Shown: positions 36,783 through 46,609 of the stretch, in pieces
How positions within the stretch are numbered: position 1 is the first letter of the stretch
Layout: every line of letters begins with the position of its first letter
Source of the DNA: Flagellimonas myxillae
Lineage (GTDB): Bacteria > Bacteroidota > Bacteroidia > Flavobacteriales > Flavobacteriaceae
Length of the DNA stretch: 64,000 nt
Assembly: GCF_023502235.1 (NCBI RefSeq)
Contig: NZ_JAMFLY010000001.1
Span: 1,488,001-1,552,000, forward strand
Reading direction: 5' to 3'
Translations under genes and position numbers: made by a program
Notes under the pieces: generated by a model
The model's database searches: none
The model's input: the letters and a program-made list of their open reading frames with translations, nothing else
Told to the model about the DNA's origin: nothing

Positions 36783-36955
36783 GTAAAAAAAGGCAGATTC
36801 ACCTAGTTCAATCTTCTTTTAATAATACCACACTTACAGTTCATCCATTTTATAAAAAGTTCGTCTAGATCCCAACAAAGATTCAATACTTTATCGCATC
36901 TTTGCCAAGAATTTTATATAACTGAAAAAGTTAGCAGCGATAAAGCTTAGGATTT

Positions 36956-38293
36956 ATGAAAATTACAATAGTTGGTACTGGATATGTTGGTTTGGTAACC
37001 GGAACTTGTTTTGCTGAAATGGGCAATTCCGTAACATGCGTGGATATTGACGAGCAAAAGATTGAAAACCTAAAAAATGGGATAATCCCCATATACGAAC
37101 CTGGTTTGGAAGCCATGGTAAAAAGAAATGTGGTTAACAATACCTTGAATTTTCATACCCAACTAAAGGAATGCCTAGACCATTGCGATATGGCATTTAT
37201 CGCCGTAGGAACCCCAATGGGTGAAGACGGTTCTGCCGACTTACAATATGTACTTCAAGTTGCAAAAGAAATAGGCCAATATATGACCTCTCCGCTCATT
37301 GTAGTGGATAAATCCACTGTTCCTGTTGGAACGGCAGATAAAGTACAGGCCACCATTAAAGGAGAACTGGAAAAAAGAGGAGAAAACATTGAATTTCATG
37401 TAGTTTCAAACCCGGAATTTTTGAAGGAAGGGGATGCGATAAGTGATTTTATGAAACCGGATCGTGTCGTGGTCGGGACAGAACATAAGGAAACTGCAGA
37501 AGCCATGCGAAGACTTTATGCCCCATTCTTTAGAAGCAGCATGGACCGAATGTTGGTTATGGATGTGCGCTCAGCCGAGATGACCAAATATGTTGCCAAC
37601 GCCATGTTAGCGACCAAAATCTCATTCATGAACGAAGTATCCAATATCTGTGAACGTGTTGGTGCGGATGTTAACAAAGTGAGAATCGGTATTGGCTCGG
37701 ATAGCAGAATTGGGTATAGTTTTATTTATCCCGGCAGTGGTTATGGCGGGTCATGTTTTCCAAAAGATGTAAAAGCTCTTAAAAAAACGGCCGAACAGAA
37801 TGGCTATAACGCCCAGTTACTCAACGCTGTTGAAGATGTCAACGACCGACAAAAATTCGTGATTGCAGACAAGGTGATTGCCCATTATGGAGAAGATTTA
37901 TCCGGCAAGACCTTTGCGATTTGGGGACTCTCCTTCAAGCCTGGTACGGACGATATGCGCGAAGCCCCGTCTATCTATATCATCAAAAAATTGACGGCCT
38001 TAGGGGCCAAAATTCAGGCTTATGATCCAAAGGCGGTTCATGAGGCACAAACCTATTATCTAAAGGATATTGACGGCATTACTTATGCGAACAGCAAATA
38101 TGAGGCCCTTCAAGGTGCAGATGCCCTATTACTGTTGACTGAGTGGAAAGAGTTCCGATCGCCCGATTTTATGGAGGTGCAAAATGCGCTTAAGGAGCCC
38201 TTAATTTTTGATGGCCGTAACCAATTCGATGATGAGCGGCTTAAACAATTAGGGTTTACCTATTATCAGATTGGGAAAAACGGCGCTGCATAG
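36956..38293 (+). CDS. ugd: UDP-glucose 6-dehydrogenase
   Basis: 445 residues. The N-terminal [22 protein letters not shown] is the NAD site. The catalytic Cys267 lies in [16 protein letters not shown], and [18 protein letters not shown] marks the C-terminal UDP-binding domain. It oxidises UDP-glucose to UDP-glucuronate. It follows the UDP-GlcA 4-epimerase-type gene on the same strand with a 173-base gap. Confidence 0.95.
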   Translation: MKITIVGTGYVGLVTGTCFAEMGNSVTCVDIDEQKIENLKNGIIPIYEPGLEAMVKRNVVNNTLNFHTQLKECLDHCDMAFIAVGTPMGEDGSADLQYVLQVAKEIGQYMTSPLIVVDKSTVPVGTADKVQATIKGELEKRGENIEFHVVSNPEFLKEGDAISDFMKPDRVVVGTEHKETAEAMRRLYAPFFRSSMDRMLVMDVRSAEMTKYVANAMLATKISFMNEVSNICERVGADVNKVRIGIGSDSRIGYSFIYPGSGYGGSCFPKDVKALKKTAEQNGYNAQLLNAVEDVNDRQKFVIADKVIAHYGEDLSGKTFAIWGLSFKPGTDDMREAPSIYIIKKLTALGAKIQAYDPKAVHEAQTYYLKDIDGITYANSKYEALQGADALLLLTEWKEFRSPDFMEVQNALKEPLIFDGRNQFDDERLKQLGFTYYQIGKNGAA

Positions 38294-38455
38294 CAATACC
38301 CTAGTTAACATTCTGTAGCTCTGTCTTATATAAAAATAACAGCTCGTTTGGTGGTTTGGATGCGGCATATCCATCTATTCGTACAGATGGGCGTGTTTTG
38401 TTCCCAACTATGAAAACAATTTCACTATTTTGGGATTCGAAATAAAACCGAAGGT

Positions 38456-39247
38456 ATGATCAGAAAGATAAATAAGCTCATCGTTCAATCCCCTTTACAC
38501 AAAACTGCATTAAAGCTACATGCAAATAAAATCTATAGAAGTTGGTCCAAGGAAAACTCCAGAATTTTAGGACATAAAACCATATACAGTATTTCGCCCT
38601 ACAAAACCGGGACTACTTTTTTGGCCAGCTGTTTTGATTACGAAATATCCCGTCACGAACCCATTCACCATGCCTCCGTAAAAAAAATAGGACAGGATTT
38701 TGATGGTTACTTTGTCAGGCGACTGAATTCCCTTAACCTCAAACTTGAAGCCTCTGGATTTTGGTCGGCTTATATTGATCAACTGGCAGCACATCCCATA
38801 GGCAAAGAGCTTACATACATTTGTGTTTTGCGTAAACCTTGTTCTTGGGCAACTTCGGTGGTCAACCACTGGTACCAGGTGAAAAAATATGGACAACATT
38901 ATTTTTGGACCAACGAATTGTACTGGAAAAAAATCGTTGGGGTGGATTTGGCCAACTTTTTTGAATATTCTGAGGAAGAAAAATTAGAGGTAGTTTCCAA
39001 ATTGATCAAATTCTACATGTCATTTACAGAAAAGACCGCCAAGCTTGAAAATGTACATTATGTATGGATCAAGGATCTTCAAAATTTTGTTCCTACCCTG
39101 GAACAACTTATGGAAGAGGAAGCAAAACTTGAAAAATCAGAAAAAAATACAGGGTTGTTGCGCCAGTACACCTATGAGAACAACGAAATTGATGAGTCTT
39201 ATATGGATTTGGTGAACTCGCTGGTGAAAAACCAAGTGAAATCCTAA
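38456..39247 (+). CDS. Sulfotransferase-like protein
   Basis: 263 residues. The segment SISPYKTGTTFLASCF (Lys50, Thr51, Gly52, Thr53, Thr54) matches the PAPS 5'-phosphosulfate-binding loop (PKxGTT). CVLRKPCSWATSVVNHW further on resembles the 3'-phosphate-binding R...S region. Overall identity to known sulfotransferases is not apparent by eye, and no catalytic base was placed with confidence. It is the last gene of the plus-strand trio with the UDP-GlcA genes, with its stop 6 bases from the stop of the convergent GNAT gene. Sulfation of the polysaccharide is inferred. Confidence 0.6.
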   Translation: MIRKINKLIVQSPLHKTALKLHANKIYRSWSKENSRILGHKTIYSISPYKTGTTFLASCFDYEISRHEPIHHASVKKIGQDFDGYFVRRLNSLNLKLEASGFWSAYIDQLAAHPIGKELTYICVLRKPCSWATSVVNHWYQVKKYGQHYFWTNELYWKKIVGVDLANFFEYSEEEKLEVVSKLIKFYMSFTEKTAKLENVHYVWIKDLQNFVPTLEQLMEEEAKLEKSEKNTGLLRQYTYENNEIDESYMDLVNSLVKNQVKS

Positions 39248-39253
39248 AATCTG

Positions 39254-40501
39254 CTAACTTTCCCGAATCGGTCTAACCTCTAGCATTTTGTCCTTGCCCA
39301 CTACAAAATAGGTGTCCAATTCCCCATTTTCGTATACGGTAATGTCTTGTATATGTTCCCTACTCTTATATAAAAATCCAAAAACAAATTTTCTTAAAAA
39401 GGCATACTTTTTCTCATCTAAATTGATGGGAGTTACCGTGTTCGCTTGGAAAGCTTCCACCGTATTGTCCACTAATTCGTATTGTTCCATATCCGGATTT
39501 TCTTTACTGACATTGGGGTTTAGCTTAAACTTGAAATTGTGGTAAATGGAATGAATTTGTTTTTCCCTCAAGAACTGCTTTAACCTAAAAAATGAAGCAA
39601 TCCCAAATGCCATGGAGGCAGAAATTACAGATCTAGGGTTATAGAGCAAATGGTATTCAAAGGAATATTTTAAATCGCTAATACGTTCTTTTTCCCCATA
39701 ATCCCCTTTGGAGGAATCGAATATTTCCATTCCGTTCTCAATGCTCCATTCCACCATTTTAAGCGTCAAATAATTACCAAGCGCAAATTTGTGGTAATCC
39801 GTATCAAAAACTGGAATAGCCCCCGAAACAATACCATTGAAACAGATGCTCAAATAAATTCCAATAGGTTTTTCATTTTCATAAGTGACCAAGAGGACGG
39901 CTTCCTTATTTAAAATCATGGGATAGATCAATTCCCTAAAATAGTCCCATTTATGTAAGATGTGATATTCGGTCTTTTTTTCCCTAAACCTTTTTACCAA
40001 CAGATCATGGAAGGTATCGATCATTGCGTCATAAGTCTCTTTAGCAATATCCCCAAAGTACACTTCAGTTTTGATGTTAAAGCTGCCCTTAAGGCCTTTG
40101 ACGCGTCTTCTGAGGACATTTCTTCTTGAAGAATTGTATTTGGCTAGAATAAAGTCGTCCAAGGTGGAATAATCCTTTAGGTAGGTCAAATATCCATTGT
40201 ACTGCCTAACCTTGATAACCTTCAATTTCTTTACTCCTTTAACTTCTGGTACGTTGAAGTAAGTTGGTATATCCCTAACCAAAAACACATGATTTGAACC
40301 CCTAACCTTATCCTCGTCAATCGTATAATAAAATCCTTTGGTGAGGTTTCTACCAATGTTTACATACAAGGGATATTTTTTTGACTTGTAAAAATTAACG
40401 CCTTGAATAAAATCAAATCGTTTTGCAGTGGTAGAAGAATCCTGGAAATGCTTGAGCCAAATTTCGGCAAATTGGTCAGTATTAAAAGGACTGTTGATCA
40501 T
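39254..40501 (-). CDS. GNAT/BioF2-like acetyltransferase domain protein
   Basis: 415 residues. The central region (FILAKYNSSRRNVLRRRVKGLKG, TYDAMIDTFHDLLVKRFREK, EAVLLVTYENEKPIGIYLSICFNG, FDSSKGDYGEKE) resembles the BioF2-like/FemAB-related GNAT proteins common in exopolysaccharide loci. The extra C-terminal ~120 residues are not recognised. It is the last gene of the long minus-strand series, 97 bases after the GT4 gene. A role in acylating a sugar or peptide is inferred and the substrate is unknown. Confidence 0.65.
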   Translation of the reverse strand: MINSPFNTDQFAEIWLKHFQDSSTTAKRFDFIQGVNFYKSKKYPLYVNIGRNLTKGFYYTIDEDKVRGSNHVFLVRDIPTYFNVPEVKGVKKLKVIKVRQYNGYLTYLKDYSTLDDFILAKYNSSRRNVLRRRVKGLKGSFNIKTEVYFGDIAKETYDAMIDTFHDLLVKRFREKKTEYHILHKWDYFRELIYPMILNKEAVLLVTYENEKPIGIYLSICFNGIVSGAIPVFDTDYHKFALGNYLTLKMVEWSIENGMEIFDSSKGDYGEKERISDLKYSFEYHLLYNPRSVISASMAFGIASFFRLKQFLREKQIHSIYHNFKFKLNPNVSKENPDMEQYELVDNTVEAFQANTVTPINLDEKKYAFLRKFVFGFLYKSREHIQDITVYENGELDTYFVVGKDKMLEVRPIRES

Positions 40502-40598
40502 GGCTAGGTTTCAAATTTCATTGAATATAACGATAAACAACGTAATATGGGAAATCTATATATTAAGCAACTATGGACTTTGAAATGGGTTTTGAGCC

Positions 40599-41798
40599 CT
40601 ATACATGCTGGATTACCGTATTATATGCATGACCGGGCGTAAGGTTATTGATCATATAATCGTACCCGTTCTGCCCTAATTTCTCACGTAATTTCGCGTC
40701 GCTGTACAATTTCAACAAGTTTTCCTTAAATGCTTCCGTATCCCCGGCTTCCGACCATAACCCACAGTTAATCTCCTCCTGGAATCGTCCAAAATCGGTA
40801 TTGACATCCACCGAGGCCAACACTGGTTTTTTAAATTGATAGTAGGACAACACTTTGGAAGGATAGTTCGGAATGGTGAAATCCTCATGCAGCGAAATAA
40901 GGCCAATATCAGCCACTCTTAACAGCGCATTGTAATCACTCTTGGGAAGGTGTTCTTTAAGTATAACATTGTTAAGCTTGGAATCAGCTATCATCTTGGC
41001 GATTTTCTTTTGTTGTGACCCTCTACCAACAAGATAGAACACCAAGTCTTCAATCTCTCGGCAACGCTTTGCCAATTCAATTACATTTTCTAGCTTTTGG
41101 GGTAGTCCCATATTGCCTCCAAAAATCGCTACTACTTTATTTTCTAGACCAAAATGCTCCTTGCCTACTCCATTATCCACTTCTTTAATATCCCTAACAT
41201 CCGCCCAATTGGGCAACAAGTGAAGTTTTCCATGATCAAGGTATGGATTGTGCTCCTTAACATATTCAACGTTTGCCGGAGACATGCAACCAATACTATC
41301 GGCAGTTTGGTACAGTTTCACCTCCTTTTTCCTAAAATAGGAATGAATAAAACTGTTGGCCTTCATCATTTTGAGGTCAATGGCATTTTGGGGGAAGATA
41401 TCCCGTAAAATCAGGTATAGCTTGCCCCGTGTTTTCTTTTTCAGCCAGAAAGCAACATCGATTAGGGTGATAGGTGGGGTTGGCATAAATATTAAGTCAA
41501 AATCCAACGCTACCTTGTGTTTTTTAAGCGCTCTTTTATACAAATACGGAAGCATTAGATTGGATATCCCCTTTATGACCTTGTTATTGCCATATAACTC
41601 CAACGAAGGAACTCTAAGAACCTTCAATCCGCCTTCCAAACAAATTTTAGAACGTCTGATTGTGTTGTCTCCCGCAATTACAAAAACATCGTGACCATTA
41701 TAATGGTATTCCAACATCAAATTGGAATAGAGAAACCTACGTTCCTCTACATTGGGAAATCCCAAAGCAACAAAAATGACCTTTTTTACTTCTGCCAT
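40599..41798 (-). CDS. Glycosyltransferase family 4, WbuB/CapL-like
   Basis: 399 residues with a GT4-type N- and C-terminal Rossmann arrangement. LILRDIFPQNAIDL, IGCMSPANVEYVKEHNP and IPNYPSKVLSYYQFKKPVLASVD are the motifs of WbuB-type transferases, which add L-FucNAc in E. coli O26 and similar loci. It overlaps the capG stop by 13 bases, and the genes for UDP-L-FucNAc lie directly upstream, so L-FucNAc transfer is the best guess. Confidence 0.8.
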   Translation of the reverse strand: MAEVKKVIFVALGFPNVEERRFLYSNLMLEYHYNGHDVFVIAGDNTIRRSKICLEGGLKVLRVPSLELYGNNKVIKGISNLMLPYLYKRALKKHKVALDFDLIFMPTPPITLIDVAFWLKKKTRGKLYLILRDIFPQNAIDLKMMKANSFIHSYFRKKEVKLYQTADSIGCMSPANVEYVKEHNPYLDHGKLHLLPNWADVRDIKEVDNGVGKEHFGLENKVVAIFGGNMGLPQKLENVIELAKRCREIEDLVFYLVGRGSQQKKIAKMIADSKLNNVILKEHLPKSDYNALLRVADIGLISLHEDFTIPNYPSKVLSYYQFKKPVLASVDVNTDFGRFQEEINCGLWSEAGDTEAFKENLLKLYSDAKLREKLGQNGYDYMINNLTPGHAYNTVIQHV

Positions 41799-42919
41799 AC
41801 CACCCGGTTTACGTAGTCAACATAAGAGATAATTATTCTAACCACCTTCTCACTTACGTTGGGCATGCTGTAATCGGATACTTCCCTAAAATTGCGTTCC
41901 GGGCTTCTCTTTTGGACCTCAACGGCCTTTAGCCCTTGCAAAATTCGCTCCGGATTAAGTCCTACCATCATCACGGAAGCTTCTTCCATTGCTTCCGGAC
42001 GTTCGTGGGCTTCCCTGATGTTCAAGGCCCTAAAATTTAAGATCGAAGATTCCTCAGAAATGGTTCCACTATCCGATAGCACCGCAAAAGAATTGACCTG
42101 TAAGGCATTATAATCGGAAAAACCGAGAGGTTTCAAAAATTGAATGTTCCTGTGTGTTTTCACATTTTTGGAATCCAACATATTCCTTGTCCTGGGATGT
42201 GTGGACACGATTACCGGATAATTATAGGTCTCAGCAATTTGATTCAAGGACTCAATTAGGCCTTCAAAGTTCTTTGGGTTATTGATATTTTCCTCCCTAT
42301 GCGACGAAACCACAAAGTACTTTTCCTTTTCAAGCCCCAAATCCTTTAAAACGGGCGAAGCTTCAATTTTTTCACGGAATTGGTGCAGTACCTCATACAT
42401 GGGGCTACCTGTTTTTATAACCCTGTCCGGGGAAAGGCCTTCCCTAAGCAGATATTCTCTTGCAATATCACTATAAGTAAGGTTGATGTCCGCTACATGG
42501 TCCACAATTTTCCTGTTGGTCTCTTCAGGGACCCTTTGATCAAAGCACCGGTTTCCTGCTTCCATGTGGAACACGGGAATCTTTCTTTTTTTGGCGGGAA
42601 TGGCACACAGACATGAATTTGTATCTCCGAGGACCAAAAAAGCGTCTGGATCAATCTGTTCCAAGAGCGGATCAATGGAAATCAATATGTTACCGACCGT
42701 TTCTGTAGCATTTTTTCCAGCTGCATTAAGAAAATGGTCCGGTTTCCGAATACCGAAATCCTCAAAAAATATCTCGTTGAGCTCATAGTCATAATTCTGA
42801 CCTGTATGAACCAAGGTGTGGTCTATGGCTTCGTTGGCATCTAATGCGTTCAACACGCAGGCCAGTCGAATAATTTCAGGCCGGGTTCCGACTACGGTCA
42901 ATACTTTTAGCTTCTTCAA
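41786..42919 (-). CDS. capG: UDP-L-FucNAc synthase, CapG/FnlC type (2-epimerase family)
   Basis: 377 residues in the UDP-GlcNAc 2-epimerase fold (VVGTRPEIIRLACVL). The segment HMEAGNRCFDQRVPEETNRK and VDHVADINLTYSDIAREYLL are hallmarks of the FnlC/CapG/WbjD branch, rather than WecB. The enzyme inverts C2 of UDP-L-PneNAc to give UDP-L-FucNAc. It follows capF and lies in the order capE-cupin-capF-capG, completing the pathway. Confidence 0.9.
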   Translation of the reverse strand: MKKLKVLTVVGTRPEIIRLACVLNALDANEAIDHTLVHTGQNYDYELNEIFFEDFGIRKPDHFLNAAGKNATETVGNILISIDPLLEQIDPDAFLVLGDTNSCLCAIPAKKRKIPVFHMEAGNRCFDQRVPEETNRKIVDHVADINLTYSDIAREYLLREGLSPDRVIKTGSPMYEVLHQFREKIEASPVLKDLGLEKEKYFVVSSHREENINNPKNFEGLIESLNQIAETYNYPVIVSTHPRTRNMLDSKNVKTHRNIQFLKPLGFSDYNALQVNSFAVLSDSGTISEESSILNFRALNIREAHERPEAMEEASVMMVGLNPERILQGLKAVEVQKRSPERNFREVSDYSMPNVSEKVVRIIISYVDYVNRVVWQK

Positions 42920-42938
42920 TGGTCTTAATTTAGGTTTG

Positions 42939-44081
42939 TCATTCTACGTTTTCAAAATAGGTGTCGGCATCCTCTGGATTGTAAGGTTCATTGATCCAAA
43001 ACAAGGTAATCAATTCCTCATCGCCGATATTGGTAATATTATGAGTATACCAGATGGGCATATCGACATAGGCCGGTTGCGATCCGTCCAACTCATAATT
43101 TATCACCTTATCCGTTCCGATTTTCCGCAATTGGATTCTTGCCTTCCCACTAATTACCGCAAATCTTTCTGCCTTTCTGGTGTGGAAGTGATTCCCACGT
43201 GTAATCCCAGGCACTGTTGTGGAAAAAGAGAATTGCCCGGAGGTCTCCGTTCTTGCAATTTCCACAAAACTACCCCTAGGGTCGGTATGTTTGGTATACT
43301 TTACCGGATAATGGGATTCTGGGATATAACATCTAAAGGTGTTGAACAAAGATTTCTCAAAATGATCCTCCAAGCTTGGAAAAATGCCATTGAGCATATA
43401 ATCCGATTTAAACTTGTTCAGGAGTCCCAATATTCTGGACACTTTTACAAAGTGGTTGGGAGCAATGTCCACTTCAAAACTATTTGTGCCCAATGTAGTG
43501 GTTTGCTGTTCTCCAAAAATGGTATCAACGAACACTTTTACCAAATCGTTGATATAAATAAGCCCAACCTCACCATCATTGATAATGGTAGGTTCTTCAT
43601 TATGGGCCACCTTATGACAAAACGTTGCCACCACAGAATTGTAGTTCGGTTTTCCAAACGGACCAAACACATTGGGGATGGTCAGCGATGTGAATTTTCC
43701 ATCTGTGCTTGCTGCCCATGCCATCATCTTTTCCTTGCCTTCTTTCTTGGATTTTCCATAAAGGTTGTCCCTATTTTCTTGGGACGAGGAAGAAAAGATA
43801 ATATGCGGAGTGGACTTGGAATCCTTACAGGCCGTAATTAATTCCTCAACCAATTTTAGGTTGGTGTTATAGATTACGTTTTGGTCTTCATGCCGGTTCA
43901 TCGCAGCTAGATGTACCACCGTATCACAGTTGGACACAAATTTACGCATGGCCTCCGAATCTTCAAAATATGAACGTTCGAAAGGAATCAGCTCAACATC
44001 TTCCCTTAAGCTAAGGGTAGTATACAAATGGCTGCCCACAAAGCCTGCCTGTCCTGTTATTCCAATTTTCTGTTTTTCCAT
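42939..44081 (-). CDS. capF: Reductase-cupin CapF/FnlB type
   Basis: 380 residues from the ATG at 44081; longer in-frame starts at 44093 and 44105 exist and would overlap the cupin gene. The N-terminal SDR domain starts IGITGQAGFVGSHLY and has YGKSKKEGKEKM as its catalytic region. The C-terminal ~110 residues are a cupin (ITRGNHFHTRKAERFAVISG). This fusion is diagnostic of CapF/WbjC/FnlB, which reduces the UDP-4-keto intermediate in UDP-L-FucNAc synthesis. Confidence 0.92.
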   Translation of the reverse strand: MEKQKIGITGQAGFVGSHLYTTLSLREDVELIPFERSYFEDSEAMRKFVSNCDTVVHLAAMNRHEDQNVIYNTNLKLVEELITACKDSKSTPHIIFSSSSQENRDNLYGKSKKEGKEKMMAWAASTDGKFTSLTIPNVFGPFGKPNYNSVVATFCHKVAHNEEPTIINDGEVGLIYINDLVKVFVDTIFGEQQTTTLGTNSFEVDIAPNHFVKVSRILGLLNKFKSDYMLNGIFPSLEDHFEKSLFNTFRCYIPESHYPVKYTKHTDPRGSFVEIARTETSGQFSFSTTVPGITRGNHFHTRKAERFAVISGKARIQLRKIGTDKVINYELDGSQPAYVDMPIWYTHNITNIGDEELITLFWINEPYNPEDADTYFENVE

Positions 44082-44086
44082 TTTGC

Positions 44087-44515
44087 TTACCATTCTGCAG
44101 ACCATTTTTCCGAGGGAAATCGGAAATCGTCCGCTGCCGATTCCTGCAATCCGAAATTTGAAAAAACCTGAAGCCTGGAATCTTCCGAAGAAGCCTTAAT
44201 TCCCGTGGCATATCCCCCTGGCACCTCTAAAATGGCCGGAGTTTTCGAGTTTAATTCAATTTTTTTGGAAACCAATTGGTCCGAAGGGTTTATAAAGTTG
44301 TCTATTTTAACCAAGTTGATCACAAAGGTGCCGGACAAACAATAGAACCATTTTTTCTCGTGTTGATGGCCCTGCCATGCCCTAATTACATCTTGGCTTT
44401 TGGGGGAAATTTCGTAAAATCGAACTATTTGGGCCATATCAAAGGAGTTAACAAAACGCAAAGTTCCACGTTCGTCTTCAAAAACATCCCCTGTGATTAG
44501 GCCATAATCCGTCAT
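44087..44515 (-). CDS. Cupin-fold, RmlC-like sugar-modifying protein
   Basis: 142 residues. The pattern DERGTLRFVNSFDMAQIVRFYEI, RAWQGHQHEKKWFYCLSGTF and ILEVPGGYATG indicates a cupin related to dTDP-4-dehydrorhamnose 3,5-epimerases and WxcM-like isomerases. It sits between capE (start-side overlap at 44515) and capF (5-base gap). In such loci a cupin may act as an epimerase on the CapE product; CapE itself can epimerise at C5, so the need for this protein is unclear. Confidence 0.7.
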   Translation of the reverse strand: MTDYGLITGDVFEDERGTLRFVNSFDMAQIVRFYEISPKSQDVIRAWQGHQHEKKWFYCLSGTFVINLVKIDNFINPSDQLVSKKIELNSKTPAILEVPGGYATGIKASSEDSRLQVFSNFGLQESAADDFRFPSEKWSAEW

Positions 44516-45519
44516 TATAAATTTTCTTTGATGAAATCGAGTCCCAATAGTGTCTTTTCAAGCTCTTCGTCATTCAAGTGTTTGGTATTATGCGAATGAT
44601 AATCTTCAATGGCACTAATATCGGTTTCACCAACTGAAAAGTATCTGCTGTAGTTCAGATCCCTGTTATCGGCTGGAATGCGATAAAAATCACCCATGTC
44701 AACAGCTTTTTGCATTTCCTCACGGGTACACAAGGTTTCATACAACTTTTCGCCGTGGCGGGTTCCAATTACCTTGATTTCATTATTGGATTTAAAAAGG
44801 TTCCTTACCGCCTTTGCTAAGTCTCCAATGGTACTTGCGGGGGCTTTATTTACAAACAGGTCTCCTTGGTTTCCATGCTCAAAGGCGAATAACACCAAGT
44901 CCACTGCATCTTCCAAAGACATAAGAAAACGGGTCATATTCGGGTCGGTGACCGTTATAGGATTTCCTTCCTTTATCTGGTTTACAAACAGAGGAATTAC
45001 TGACCCCCGAGAAGCCATCACATTACCATATCGCGTTAGGCAAACTGTTGTGGAACCTTCTGGGATATTTCTCGAAGCTGCCACAGCAACTTTTTCCATC
45101 AAGGCCTTGCTAATTCCCATGGCGTTAATGGGATACGCGGCTTTGTCCGTGCTCAGACAGATAATTTTCCCAACATTGTTCGCCACAGCGGCATCGATGG
45201 TGTTTTGAGTACCAAAGACGTTGGTTTTGGCAGCTTCAATGGGAAAAAATTCGCAAGAAGGAACCTGTTTTAGCGCGGCAGCATGGAAAACATAATCCAC
45301 ACCGTTCATAGCATGGTGGATACTGTTGTAATCCCTAACGTCCCCAATGTAAAACTTGATCTTAGGGTTTTTCAAACGGGTACGCATATCATCCTGTTTC
45401 TTCTCGTCCCGGCTAAATATGCGAATCTCGCCAATATCAGTTTGAAGGAATCGATCCAGAACCGCATTTCCAAACGATCCCGTTCCCCCAGTAATTAGTA
45501 GTGTTTTGCCTTTAAACAT
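44515..45519 (-). CDS. capE: UDP-GlcNAc 4,6-dehydratase/5-epimerase CapE/FnlA type
   Basis: 334 residues, soluble, with LLITGGTGSFGNAVLDRF for the cofactor, DAAVANNVGKIICLSTDKAAYPINAMGISKALMEK for the catalytic region (Met in place of Tyr, as in CapE), and a LDEEKKQDDMR-type RDEKKQDDMRTRL. It converts UDP-GlcNAc into the 4-keto-6-deoxy L-sugar. It is shorter than the membrane dehydratase at 32309 and belongs to the soluble FlaA1/CapE branch. Order capE-cupin-capF-capG supports UDP-L-FucNAc synthesis. Confidence 0.9.
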   Translation of the reverse strand: MFKGKTLLITGGTGSFGNAVLDRFLQTDIGEIRIFSRDEKKQDDMRTRLKNPKIKFYIGDVRDYNSIHHAMNGVDYVFHAAALKQVPSCEFFPIEAAKTNVFGTQNTIDAAVANNVGKIICLSTDKAAYPINAMGISKALMEKVAVAASRNIPEGSTTVCLTRYGNVMASRGSVIPLFVNQIKEGNPITVTDPNMTRFLMSLEDAVDLVLFAFEHGNQGDLFVNKAPASTIGDLAKAVRNLFKSNNEIKVIGTRHGEKLYETLCTREEMQKAVDMGDFYRIPADNRDLNYSRYFSVGETDISAIEDYHSHNTKHLNDEELEKTLLGLDFIKENL

Positions 45520-45533
45520 ATTTTTATTTTTTA

Positions 45534-46592
45534 TTAGGCAACAAAGTATCCTTTGTCCAATCTTTTTATATTTTCATGATATCCCCTCAATTTTTGAACG
45601 TCTAATTCATTCAAAAAATTGGAGATGGAATCGTAATCTGTATCAATAGTCCATCCCATATTTTGTTTCAATACCCTTTCCCCAACGTAAGTTTTGGTAG
45701 CACACACTATGGGAATATTAAAAAAACCAGATTCATAAAACTTGTTAGGCATGGCAACCTGTTCGTTTTCCGATGCATTGTTGTACACAACAAAATTCAG
45801 GTTGTTTTCACCATAAATTCGCTCCAAGTCATCAGGATTTTTGAATGGTCCGTGATAACTTATATTTGGGTTGGATGCCGTGGCCTGATTTATTGTCTCT
45901 ATCAACTTTCCATGGGTGGCTCCATAAAAATTAAGCACCAAATTGGGATTGTTGTTGACCGAGGAAATCAGATGTTCGATGATCTTGGCATATCTAAACG
46001 CTCCTATATAGGCAATCCGAACCTTATCGTCCCGCATTTCCGAAATTGGCTGAACCTTCCCGTAGGTCTCCAATTTGTTTTCGGCAATGACTACCTGTTC
46101 TTCATTGACGGATTTGCTATAATAACCGTCATAAAAGCTCCGGGTGGTAAAAACAACCTTTCTGGATTTTCCGGCAAGCCAGTTGTCCATGAACCGCATT
46201 ATTCCCTTTTTACCCTTTCTATCGTAAAGCCAGACGATGTCACTGATTTCATAGTCGATCTTTGCATTTACCAAAAAAGAGGCGAAAATTCTTAAATCCA
46301 ATCCAAATACATAAACGCTTTTCTTACCAAAACCGTATTTGGCATAAAGTGTTTTCAATAATCGCAGGAAAGTGAAAATCCGTTCTAGATATCTGCCATT
46401 TTTTAATTGTCCAGCAACGGTAAGGGTAACGTTCTTGTTTTTGGCCAGTACTTCATGGTTTTCCACAGAATGTACATTTCGGGTAAAACCATAAACATGG
46501 ACACTCTCGTATTCCTTTGCTTTTTGGTTTATCCTTTTAACGATCCGTGGCTGCTCCAATGATTGGGCCAAAACAATTAGGTTGCTTTTCAT
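45534..46592 (-). CDS. Glycosyltransferase, GT4-like
   Basis: 352 residues. The C-terminal half has a GT-B pattern (VRIAYIGAFRYAKIIEHLI, NISYHGPFKNPDDLERIYGENNLNFVVY, AMPNKFYESGFFNIPIVCAT). The E-x7-E motif is present as a loose match (NKFYESGFFN). It lies 17 bases from the wecC stop, just downstream of the UDP-ManNAcA genes, so it may transfer ManNAcA. Acceptor and linkage are unknown. Confidence 0.75.
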   Translation of the reverse strand: MKSNLIVLAQSLEQPRIVKRINQKAKEYESVHVYGFTRNVHSVENHEVLAKNKNVTLTVAGQLKNGRYLERIFTFLRLLKTLYAKYGFGKKSVYVFGLDLRIFASFLVNAKIDYEISDIVWLYDRKGKKGIMRFMDNWLAGKSRKVVFTTRSFYDGYYSKSVNEEQVVIAENKLETYGKVQPISEMRDDKVRIAYIGAFRYAKIIEHLISSVNNNPNLVLNFYGATHGKLIETINQATASNPNISYHGPFKNPDDLERIYGENNLNFVVYNNASENEQVAMPNKFYESGFFNIPIVCATKTYVGERVLKQNMGWTIDTDYDSISNFLNELDVQKLRGYHENIKRLDKGYFVA

Positions 46593-46609
46593 TGTAATGG
46601 GTTTTGCAC

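Noticed and set aside
38371..38390. Hairpin CCATCT / AGATGG after ugd
   Set aside because: Only 6 bp with an 8-base loop and no T-run directly after it, so too weak to call a terminator.
42816..43841. 341-codon open frame on the plus strand, antisense to capF and capG
   Set aside because: No recognisable domains and it mirrors the codon pattern of the clearly real minus-strand genes.
45663..46295. 210-codon open frame on the plus strand inside the GT4-like gene
   Set aside because: Antisense to the glycosyltransferase, with no promoter or family motif.
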